This document shows positions 12,280 through 22,639 of a stretch of DNA of 64,000 nucleotides, in pieces; within the stretch, counting starts at the first letter, position 1, and each line of letters opens with the position of its first letter. Source of the DNA: Polytrichum commune (Eukaryota; Streptophyta; Polytrichopsida; Polytrichales; Polytrichaceae); the NCBI GenBank assembly GCA_950295325.1, contig OX485806.1:45317169-45381168 (forward strand), read 5' to 3'. The position numbers and the translations under genes were made by a program. The notes under the pieces are model-generated. The model saw only the letters and a program-made list of their open reading frames with translations, was not told the origin of the DNA and searched no databases.

Positions 12280-14640
12280 TCATTACTACACCAAGACCCT
12301 CTCGGAACCGAGAGGGTGAAATTCTAGCCCCAAAACAAACCAGTTGAACCTAAGAACAAACTAGTTGGAACTATCCACACATACAAGCTAACAACCTTAT
12401 TGTGCAAAATCTGGTGCTTCATTACTACACCAAGACCCTCTCGGTTCCGAGAGGGTGAAAATCTACACCACAAACAAACTAGTTGAACCTAACGACCAAC
12501 TAGTCGAACCTATCCACACATACAAGGTAACAACCTTAACGTGCAAAATCTAGTCCTATATTACTACACGGAGACCCTCTCGGTTCCGGGAGGGTGAAAT
12601 TCTAGACCACAAACAAATTACTTGAACCTAACGAGAGGGTGAAAATCTAGCCCCCAAACAAACCAGTTGAACCTAACAACTAACTAGTGGAACCTATACA
12701 CACATACAACTTACACACTTAGTGTGGAGAATGTGGTCCTATATTTGTATCCCAAGACCCTCTCGGTTCCGAGAGGGTGAAATTCCAACCCCAAAACAAA
12801 CCAATGGAACCTCACAACTAACTAGTCAAAGCTATACACACATACAAGCTAACAACCTTATTGTGCAGAATCTGATCCTATATTACTACACCAAGACCCT
12901 CTCGGTTCCTAGAGGATGAAATTCTAGCCCACAAACATACTAGTTGAACCTAACGACCAACTAGTTGAACCTATCCTCACATACAATCTAAAAACCTTAA
13001 TGTGCAAAATTTGGTGCTTCATTACTACACAAAGACCCTCTCGGTTCCGAAGGGTGAAATTCTAGACCACAAACAAACTAGTTGAACGTAACGACCAACT
13101 AGTTGAACCTATCCACACATACAATCTAAAAACCTTAATGTGCAAAATCTGGTGCTTCATTACTACACAAAGACCCTCTCGGGTCCGAGAGGGTGAAATT
13201 CTACACCACAAACAAACTAGTTGAACCGAATGACCAACTAGTTGAACCTATCCACACATACAATCTAACAACCTTAATGTGCAAAATCTGGTGCTTCATT
13301 ACTACACAAAGACCCTCTCGGTTCCGAGAGGGTAAAATTCTAGACCAAAAACAAACCAGTTGAACCTAACGACCAACTAGTCGAACCTATCCACACATAC
13401 AAGCTAACAACCTCAATGTACAAAATCTGGTCCTATATTACTACACGGAGACCCTCTCGGAACCGAGAGGGTGAAATTCTAGACGACAAACAAACTAGCT
13501 GAACCAAACGACGAACTAGTTGAACCTATCCACACATACAATCTAACAACCTTAATGTGCAAAATCTGGTGCTTGATTACTACACAAAGACCCTCTCGGT
13601 TCCGAGAGGGTAAAATTCTAGACCAAAAACAAACCAGTTGAACATAAGAACAGACTAGTTGGACCTATCCACACATACAAGCAAACAACCTTATTGTGCA
13701 AAATTTGGTCCTATATTTCTATCCTCATACCCTCTCGGTTCCAAGAAGGTGGAATTCCAACACACATACAAGCTTTCAACCTAAATATGCAAATTTTGGT
13801 CCTATATTACTCCTTGAAGAACCTCACGGTACCGACAAGTTGAAAATCCAGCTCAAAACCAACCCCGTTGAACATATGAACCACCAAGTTCAACCTATGT
13901 CCACAAACAACCTTTCAACCTTAATGTTCAAAATCTCTTGCTTCATTACTACACAAAGACCCTCTCGGTTCCGAGAGGGTGAAATTCTGGAACACAAACA
14001 ACTAGTTGGACCTAACGACGAACTAGTGCACCTCTCCACACAAACAAGCTAACAACCTTTATGTGCAAAATATGGTCCCATATTTCTATCCTAAGACCCT
14101 CTCGGTTCCGAGAGGGTGAAATTCTAGCCCACAAACAAACTAGTTGAACCTAACGACCAACTTCTTCAACGTAACCAAACAATGAAGCTATGAACCTTCA
14201 AAAGTAAAATCTAATCCTTGACACCTATACTAAGACCCTCTCGGTTCCGAGAGGGTCTAATTCCAGCCACCAAGCACACTAGTTGAGCCTAACAACCAAC
14301 TTGTTGAACCTATCCACACATACAATCTAACAACCTTAATGTGCAAAATTTGGTGCTTCATTACTACACGAACACCCTCTCGGTTCCGAGAGGGTGAAAT
14401 TCTAGCCGTAGAACAAACCAGTTCAACCTAACAACTAACACCCTTAGTGTGCAGAATGTAGACCTTTACTTCTATCCAAAGACCCTCTCGGTTCCAAGAG
14501 GGTGAAATCCTTGCCCACAAACAAACTAGTGGAACCTATGAACCACCTAGTTGAATCTATCCAAACATACAAGCATTCAAACTTAATGTGCAAAATCAAT
14601 TCCTATATTTCTATCCTTAGACCCTCTAGGAACCGAGAGG
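12280..14640 (-). repeat. Inverted block of the palindromic satellite
   Basis: In this block the inter-palindrome sequence is the reverse complement of that in the flanking blocks. CAAAATCTGGT replaces ACCAGATTTTG, and CACACATACAA replaces TTGTATGTGTG-like strings. The palindrome centre is mostly TT here and mostly AA in the plus-oriented blocks, as expected if the block was inverted as a unit. Units are about 138 bp and contain the subrepeat ACTAGTTGAACCTA. Confidence 0.8.
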
Positions 14641-14719
14641 GTGTAGGTGGCGGTTGTTTGGACCAGATTGTGGGAATTATGTATGTGGACTAGGTAGGTA
14701 CTTAGGTTGAATTTTTTTG

Positions 14720-17330
14720 TGTGTGCATTAGAGGGAGCCCCTCTCGGAACCGAGAGGGTCAAGGTGGTGATAGTATGGACCAAATTTTGCCAAGTTTAGG
14801 GCGGCCTGTGTATGTGAATGTATGTGGACTAGGTAGGTACTTAGGTTGAAATTTTATGTGTGTGCACTAGAGTGAGACCGTCTCGGAACCCAGAGGGTCT
14901 AGGTGGTAATAGTATTGAACAAATTTTGAGAATTATGTATGTGGACTAGGTAGGTACTCAGGTTGAAATTTTTTGTGTGTGCACTAGAGTGAGACCCGGT
15001 CTAGGTGGTGATAGTATTGACCAGATTTTGACAAGTTTAGGGCGGCTTGTGTGTGTGAATGTATGTGGACTAGGTAGGTACTTAGGTTGAAATTTCTTGT
15101 GTGTGCACTAGAGTGAGACCCTCTCGGAACCGACAGGGTCTACGTGGTGATAGTATGGACCAGATTTTGGGAAATATGAATGTGGACTAGGTAGGTACTT
15201 AGGTTGATATTTTCTTGTGTATGCACTAGAGTGAGACCCTCTCGGTTCCGAGAGGGTCTAGGTGGTGATAGTATTGAACAGATTTTGGGAATTATGTATG
15301 TGGACTAGGTTGGTACTTAACTTGAATTTTTTTTTGTGTGCACTAGAGTGAGACCCTTTCGGAACCGAGAGGATCTAGGTGGTGATAGTATTGACCAGAT
15401 TTTGACAAGTTTAGGGCGGCTTGTGTATGTGAATGTATGTGGACTAGGTAGGTACTTAGGTTGAAATTTTTTGTGTGTGCACTAGAGTGAGACCCTCTCG
15501 GAACCGACAGGGTCTAGGTGGTGATAGTATGGACCAGATTTTGGGAAATATGAATGTGGACTAGGTAGGTACTTAGGTTGATATTTTCTTGTGTGTGCAC
15601 TAGAGTGAGACCCTCTCGGTTCCGAGAGGGTCTAGGTGGTGATAGTATTGAACAGATTTTGGGAATTATGTATGTGGACTAGGTAGGTACTTAGGTTGAA
15701 ATTTTATGTGTGTGCACTAGAGTGAGACCGTCTCGGAACCCAGAGGATCTAGGTGGTAATAGTATTGAACAAATTTTGAGAATTATGTATGTGGACTAGG
15801 TAGGTACTCAGGTTGAAATTTTTTGTGTGTGCACTAGAGTGAGACCCGGTCTAGGTGGTGATAGTATTGACCAGATTTTGACAAGTTTAGGGCGGCTTGT
15901 GTGTGTGAATGTATGTGGACTAGGTAGGTACTTAGGTTGAAATTTTATGTGTGTGCACTAGAGTGAGACCCTCTCGGAACCGAGAGGGTCTAGGTGGTGA
16001 TAGTATGGACCAGATTTTGGGAAATATGAATGTGGACTAGGTAGGTACTTAGGTTGATATTTTCTTGTGTGTGCACTAGAGTGAGACCCTCTCGGTTCCG
16101 AGAGGGTCTAGGTGGTGATAGTATTGAACAGATTTTGGGAATTATGTATGTGGACTAGGTAGGTACTTAGGTTGAAATTTTTTGTGTGTGCAATAGAGGG
16201 AGACCCTCTCGGAACCAAGAGGGTCAAGGTGGTGATAGTATGGACCAAATTTTGCCAAGTTTAGGGCGGCTTGTGTATGTGAATGTATGTGGACTAGGTA
16301 GGTACTTAGGTTGAAATTTTATGTGTGTGCACTAGAGTGAGACCGTCTCGGAACCCAGAGGGTCTAGGTGGTAATAGTATTGAACAAATTTTGAGAATTA
16401 TGTATGTGGACTAGGTAGGTACTCAGGTTGAAATTTTTTGTGTGTGCACTAGAGTGAGACCCGGTCTAGGTGGTGATAGTATTGACCAGATTTTGACAAG
16501 TTTAGGGCGGCTTGTGTGTGTGAATGTATGTGGACTAGGTAGGTACTTAGGTTGAAATTTTATGTGTGTGCACTAGAGTGAGACCCTCTCGGAACCGAGA
16601 GGGTCTAGGTGGTGATCGTATTGAACAGATTTTGGGAATTATGTATGTGGACTAGGTAGGTACTTAGGTTGAAATTTCTTGTGTGTGCACTAGAGTGAGA
16701 CCCTCTCGGAACTGAGAGGGTCTAGGTGGTGATCGTATTGACCATATTTTGACAAGTTTAGGGCGGCTTGTGTATGTGAATGTATGTGGACTAGGTAGGT
16801 ACTTAGGTTGAAATTTTTTGTGTGTGCATTAGAGGGAGACCATCTCGGAATGGAGAGGGTCAAGGTGATGATAGTATGGACCAAATTTTGCCAAGTTTAG
16901 GGCGGCTTGTGTGTGTGAATGTATGTGGACTAGGTAGGTACTTAGGTTGAAATTTTATGTGTGTGCACTAGAGTGAGACCCTCTCGGAACCGAGAGGGTC
17001 TAGGTGGTGATAGTATGGACGAGATTTTGGGAATTATGAATGTGGACTAGGTAGGTACTTATGGTGAAATTTTTTGGTGTGTGCATTAGAGTGAGACCCT
17101 CTCGGAATCGAGAGGGTCTAGGTGGTGATAGTATTGACTAGATTTTGACAAGTTTAGGGCGGCTTGTGTATGTGAATGTATGTGGACTAGGTAGGTACTT
17201 AGGTTGAATTTTTTTTTGTGTGCAGTAGAGTGAGACCCTCTCGGAACCGAGAGGGTCTAGGTGGTGATATTATTGGCCAGATTTTGACAAGTTCAGGGTG
17301 GCTTGTGTATGTGAATGTATGTGGACTCCC
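14720..17330 (+). repeat. Higher-order repeat part of the satellite
   Basis: Long units (about 139 bp, with GACAAGTTTAGGGCGGCTTG) and short units (about 117 bp, with GGGAATTATGTATG) recur in repeated multi-unit cassettes. Shared variants mark the cassettes: a GTCTCGGAACCCAG palindrome near 14878, 15728 and 16343, and a collapsed palindrome GAGACCCGGTCTAGG at 14991, 15841 and 16456. Recent amplification of cassettes is the simplest explanation. Confidence 0.8.
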
Positions 17331-18767
17331 AAGGGACTTCGGTTGAAATTGTTTGGGTGTGCACTAGAGTGAGACCCTCTCGGAACCAAGAGGGTCTAGG
17401 TGGTGATAGTATGTGGACTAGGTATGTTCTTAGGTTGAAAATGTTTGTTTGTGCACTAGAGTGAGACCCTCTTGTAACCGAGAGGGTCTAAGTGGCGAAT
17501 GTATGGACCAGATTTTGACAATTGTGAGGTTCCGTGTGTATGTGTATGTATGTGGATTAGCTAGGTTCATATGTTGAAATTCTTTTGGAATGCACTAGGA
17601 TCCGACATTCTCGGTTCTGAGAGGCTCTAGGTGGCGGTTGTTTGGACCAGATTTTGACTAGAATTGGGTGCCTTGTCTATGTGTATGCATGTGGACTAGA
17701 TAGAATCATATGTTGAAATTCTTTGGAAATGCACTAGGATCCGAGCCTCTCGGTTCCGAGAGGGTCTAGGTGGCGGTTGTTTGGACCAGATTTTGACTAG
17801 AATTGGGTGCCTTGTCTATGTGTATGCATGTGGACTAGATAGAATCATATGTTGAAATTCTTTGGAAATGCACTAGGATCCGAGCCTCTCGGTTCCGAGA
17901 GGGTCTAGGTGGCGGTTGTTTGGACCAGATTTTGACAATAATAGGTTGTAATACGGATGTGTATGTATGTGGACTAGGTAAGTTCATATGTTGAAATTCT
18001 TCTGGAATGCACTAGTGTCCGACCCTCTCGGTTCCGAGAGGGTCTATGTGGCAGTTGTTTGGACCAGATTTTGACAATTATGGGTTGTAATGTGGATGTG
18101 TATGTATGTGGACTAGGTAAGTTCATATGTTGAAATTCTTCTGGAATGCACTAGTGGCCGACCCTCTCGGAACCGAGAGGGTCTAGGGTGCAATTGTTTG
18201 GACCAGATTTTGACTAGAATTGGGTGCCTTGTCTATGTGTATGCATGTGGACTAGTTAGAATCATATGTTGAAATTCTTTGGAAATGCACTAGAATCCGA
18301 CCCTCTCGGCACCGAGAGGGTCTAGTGTGCGGTAGTTTGGACAAGATTTTGACTTAAATGAGGTTCCTTGTGTATGCGTATGTATGTGGTCTAGCTATAT
18401 TCATATGTTGAAATTCTTTGTGTATGCACTAGAATCCGACCCTCTCGGGACCGAGAGGGTGTTGCTTGCAGTATTTTGGACCAGATTTTGACTAGAATGA
18501 GGTGCCTTCTCAATGTGTATGTATGTGCACTAGCTAGGTTCATATGTTGAAATTTTATTGGAATGCACTAGAATCCGACCCTCTTGGAACCGAGAGGGTC
18601 TTCCTTGCGGTATTTTTGACTAGATTTTGACTAGAATGAGGTTCCTTTTGTATGTGTATGTGTGTGGACTAGCTAGATTCATATGTTGAAATTCTTTGTG
18701 TATGCACTAGAATCCAACCCTTTCGGACTACGTTTATGTTTGTGTTATCTTAGTTTGAGAAAGGGGT

Positions 18768-21141
18768 TGAGGGTGAGATCGCCTCATTTGAAAATGAATG
18801 CTTCATCGACATTGACTGGGTTTCTATGGAAGATCTTTTCCAACCTGTTTATTTTGTCGAGCATTGAAGGCTCATTTTGTGAAACAAGGCTTGTAGAGTA
18901 TATTTTGATGACAAGGGTGTCTTAAAGTTCACCAAAGGGCTCGATCTCATGGAGTTCGAGGAAGGCCCCTTAGCTATCAAGCGTGTTGCTTACCGGTAAT
19001 CATTTTTTCTTTTTCTTTTGTCCTTCATATCTTCGTTTCTTTTCACTCCATTTCTTTGTTCTAATTTTCTTCACTTTGTAGGTACATTCACCATGAGCTT
19101 GTCGTAAAGAATGCTCTTCCTTCTTCGTCCTTGACGTCTTTCCTTGACGAGTGGATCGATGACAACTCAAATCTTAGTGTATACACGCCCATACAACTTG
19201 AAAAATTTCCACGCGTGCATTTAGTCGCTGATGGTTGGTACTTGAATTGTTCTCGTGGATTTGTTCATGACGTAGAAGAACCCCTCTACAATAGCCTCAC
19301 TTCCTCTGCCCTGAGGTAATTTAATTGGAGGAAGAGCCGGAAAAAGATGAGAATCCGGCTCCTCCCACCAATGACAAAGAGGTTGCATCGGTGAAGGCCA
19401 AGGCCAAGGGTAAGAGGGTGGCATCTAGTTAAATGTCCACTCGTTCAGCGCATTCCAGCTACGACAGTTGTCGGAAGTCCAATGGCAACTCCTTCTGCCC
19501 TTTCTCGAGACCATATTCCAGCTTTTTCCCATAACGGTGTCACCATTTCCTCCGTGCCACGCAAGAGGAAGGCCGTCACTCCGGATACCTCCGCAACTTC
19601 TCTCTCTTTGATTGAAAATGTCCACATGGGGAGCTCATAGAGGATCTCATGTGGTCCAAGGTTCCCCCTCCGGCTTACCGCCGTATCCAAGAATTCCTTA
19701 CTAAGGTTTGTGGGACATTCTATTGTTTTCTCGTTCATTCATTCTAATTGAACAATTATTTTCTTATATTTTTCTTTGGATTTTGGATTTGCAAATTGGA
19801 GCGGGTCGTACTCGTCCTAATAGCAAGCCTAAGGTGCATACAGGGCTTGATCTACTCTTCGCAGATATGCCGGAGAACCTTTGTGTGTCTGGCATCTCGT
19901 CATCATCGTCCGATGTTCCTCTATGGAACAAGCGTTCTTCGACTTATTTTGAGGTTCTCTTTGCCTTTGCTAACGCCAACCTTCATGACGACGACATTCT
20001 TGTCTTTGCACATGCCGCTGATCCTGACGTGTCTAGATCCATACATAACTGGGCACATACAGAGGACTTCTACGTTGCCGAAGACTGGTTTGGCATGAAT
20101 GACCTCGACCTCTTATCGCATACTAATCCACCCAAGTTGGTAATTTCTTTCTTGCCTCATCATTTTGTATTATTATTATCTTCTTTTCCTTGCATTTTTG
20201 TATTCCTAATTCTACCCTTCTCATTTCTTGCAGATTCGCAAATTCTTCATCAAGGTGCTCGTGCGTAATGATTCTGTTTTGAATGTCCGGAACTCAACCT
20301 TCAAAGACATGGGTTACAATCTCAAGAGAGATGGTTGGCTCAATAGCTTCCCCGATTCGAAGAACTAGTCGGTGAGGGAAGACGGAGTGCCTTGGAGAGG
20401 TGCTCGTGAAAAACGCCCTAAGTTATTTTCCATCATTTTCTCCGCCCTCACTGACAATGACGACATTATCATGGATTGGCAATGTGGCCTTAGTTTGTTT
20501 TTCTTTTTCTTGTTTCTCATGACTTTGTTCTTTGTTTTTTTTTTACTTGTTCCATTTCCCATTAATTCCCTTATGCTCACCTTCTCGTATTTCGTTCTTC
20601 TAGGAGGTTCCGTCATTGCATGTTGATCCATTCAACGCCATATTATGGCGCTTGAGTCGGATATCGATATCTTCAAGTCCATCGTCTTCCCTATGCGTGA
20701 GACTGAGCAAAAACACACTTATCAGCATGCTGCCCCACAACGAAGATTGGTTTTTGCTCCTCCTCCCCGGAAGATGGTGAAGCGCAATTTTAATTTGTTA
20801 TGTGCGTAAGTTTGTTCTTGGCTTCTTACTTGCTTGCTTGCATTTCTATCTTCTCGATTCCAGATTTTTGGCATGTGCTAATTTTTTTTGTTTTCTCGTT
20901 CTGTATTTTCAGAGTTCATATTGAGAGCCCGATTGGTGTCCTTAATGTGGACATGTTTGCAACCCCTTCGACGACGTTTGAGCTCCCTTCGTATGCTGCT
21001 GACCTTCCCCATCTTTTGGCGGAAGCGTCGTCCCTACCTCCTAGTCACACCCGCCCTTTCAACAAGCTAGTTTTGGATTTCCTAGACATAGAGGCCGAGC
21101 AGGGCGAGGATAGTGATAGACATGGTAGTCCAAGTTCTTGA
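18768..21141 (+). pseudogene. Multi-exon class I methyltransferase-like pseudogene
   Basis: Coding pieces are separated by introns with GT-AG ends. An exon ends at 18995 and another begins at 19082 (YIHHELVVKNAL). Further pieces lie at about 19440-19705, 19800-20140, 20234-20500, 20604-20808 and 20914-21141. The part around 20.37-20.67 kb reads EDGVPWRGAREK, then DDIIMDWQCG, an intron, then GSVIAC and RHIMALESDIDIF. That order (Trp-Arg-Gly entry motif, Asp-x-x-x-Gly loop, acidic residue after the next strand) resembles the SAM-binding end of N4/N6 DNA methyltransferases; this is inference from motif order. Stops interrupt the frame near 18.87 kb (two), 20.37 kb (TAG) and at 20624 (TGA in the motif-I region), and there is a frame change near 19.63 kb. 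It lies directly downstream of the palindromic array, with array remnants on its far side. An active enzyme is unlikely. Confidence 0.45.
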
Positions 21142-21339
21142 CTACGCCTCGTGCGTTTATGTTTGAGTTTTTTTATAAGTTCATTTGTGGAATTTTTATG
21201 TGCCTTTTGCAAACCACATTCAACTCCTTCTTCATCTTATGTTGTCGTTTGTTTTCAATTGCTCTTGAAGGTTGAAGGCTTGTATTAATTTTGTACATAT
21301 GTTCAACTACTTGGTTGATAGGTTCAACTACTCTGTTGT

Positions 21340-21800
21340 TTGGCTGAAATTTGACCCTCTCGGAACCGAGTGGGTCTTAGTGTAGGAATCAAGGATGAGA
21401 TTTAAGATAGGTTCAGGTGGATGGGGTTGTATTTTTTTTGGTTAGGTTGATATTTCTCAAGTTAAGGTGTTGGGCAATGTAGGGACCCTGTTGGTTCCGA
21501 GAGACTATATGTGTGAACCGCATTCTCAACTTTGATTCATATGATGAATCTTTTTGTTTTTTTGGATGCTCTCACTTCGGAAGTGAGACTAGATGCGTAG
21601 GCCAGATTTTCAACTTTGATTCATATTAAGAATATTTCTGTTTTTTTGGATGCTCTCACTTCCGAGAGCCTAGATGGATAGGCCACATTCTCAACTTTGA
21701 TTCATATGTTGAATATTTGTGTTTTTTGGAGGGCTCTCACTTCGGAAGTGAGACTAGATGGGTAGGCCAGATTCTCATTTAGGCCACATTTATCTGGATT
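21340..21800 (+). repeat. Array remnants and a second palindrome family
   Basis: Two degraded GACCCTCTCGG-type palindromes lie near 21355 and 21483. They are followed by units about 82 bp apart containing a different palindrome, CTCACTTCGGAAGTGAG (21570, a damaged copy near 21652, and 21735), with shared spacer text such as GTAGGCCA and TCAACTTTGATTCATAT. The palindrome-plus-spacer layout is the same as in the main array, but the arm is new. Confidence 0.65.
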
Positions 21801-22003
21801 CTCATTTTTTAACTGGATACATATTTTTGTAACTCTTGAGTTTGATACCTAATTTCACCTACATTTTCTCGGCCAATCAAATATTTTGTAAAACATTCCG
21901 CTCCTTCATCAGAAGGTCTAAGAATACTTGGAAAGAATACCCTAGCTACTTGGGGCAATGTATCAATTTGGACAAAATCATTTAAGAACACTTAAGTACA
22001 TTT

Positions 22004-22337
22004 AAGGGCTACTTCACACACGAGCCAAGAGCTGTGACCATGAATTGTGAGAGCCCACGAGAAGGTGTCCAAAGGCCGTCCCAAGATACCTCCAAAATTA
22101 TATAGTGTGGTCACGGATTTTCAAGTCTAGTGTGAAGCCATATGTGACCAGGCCCTCATTCAAATGCTATTTCAATGGATTTCTATTCATGCGAGTCTTC
22201 ACACATGATAAAAACAAAATAAATCAACGGTTGTGAATATTCAGAATGATAGGGTCTTTTGATTTTGTGTTAGGCCTACCTCCCAAAGGTGGATTCTTAT
22301 GTTGTTGTTCAATTTCAATTGATGACATCAGCCCTAA
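22004..22337 (+). mobile_element. MITE-like element, copy 1
   Basis: Begins TTTAA then GGGCTACTTCACACACGAGCC and is homologous over about 330 bp to 30764-31100, with shared landmarks CAAAATTATATAGTGTGGTCACG and TGTGTTAGGCCTACCTCC. The right inverted end present in the other copy is missing here; homology stops near CATCAGCCC followed by TAA. A TTAA- or TAA-type target is suggested, which would fit a PIF/Harbinger-like or piggyBac-like MITE. Confidence 0.55.
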
Positions 22338-22576
22338 TTTAATATGAAACCATTTGAAACCTAGACTATAAGATCTTTGATAACAAATACATTCTTCCAC
22401 GCCTTTAGGTTCTATTTGTTTCTCGAACTAAAATGCGTTATAATCTCCACGGGAATGGGGTGCCTTTCCAACAAATTGAATTCACTCTATCTATAAATTC
22501 CACGGAAATAAGCACCGCTTGTCCTAAAATTATCCAACAAAGTCAAAATTCTCTGCTCTCCAATCTCCGCTCTCTG

Positions 22577-22603
22577 CTCTCTGCTCTCCGCTCTACGCTC
22601 ACA
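22577..22603 (-). repeat. Right arm of a 27-bp inverted repeat
   Basis: Exact reverse complement of 7000-7026, embedded in a CTCTCTGCTCTCCGCTCT-type simple stretch that partly repeats itself (22565-22595). The exact match extends through GCTCACA, beyond the simple repeat. Confidence 0.6.
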
Positions 22604-22639
22604 CTACTAAGTTTCCCCCCGCACCGGCTACGGTTTCAG

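Larger units (their letters stand above)
10195..18730. repeat. Palindromic satellite array (about 60 units)
   Basis: The arm GACCCTCTCGG, a central AA or TT and the reverse-complement arm form a near-perfect 24-bp palindrome repeated about 60 times. Examples start near 11345, 11808, 11946, 12433, 13309, 13966, 15236, 16978, 18019 and 18299. Spacing is about 115-140 bp, commonly 137-139 bp between 12.3 and 13.7 kb. The sequences between palindromes are homologous to each other, with recurring landmarks such as GGACCAGATTTTGAC, TATGTGGACTAG and ATATGTTGAAATTCTTT. The structure is a tandem repeat whose unit junctions are palindromes, equivalent to units flanked by 11-bp inverted ends that share two bases. 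Short open frames inside are by-products. The left part (10.2-11.7 kb) is more irregular and contains inserted dispersed repeats. Confidence 0.9.

Noticed and set aside
12004-16884. Short open frames within the palindromic array
   Set aside because: They repeat the same repeat-derived peptide text (for example LSVPRG) and appear on both strands; they are by-products of the monomer.
10195-18730. CRISPR array resemblance (palindromic repeats at regular spacing)
   Set aside because: The spacers are homologous to one another and too long, and the surrounding genome is eukaryotic with spliced genes. It is a tandem satellite.
22602-22620. CACTACTAAG as a CACTA/EnSpm transposon end
   Set aside because: No matching inverted partner starting CACTA was found at the other 27-bp repeat, so the resemblance is probably chance.
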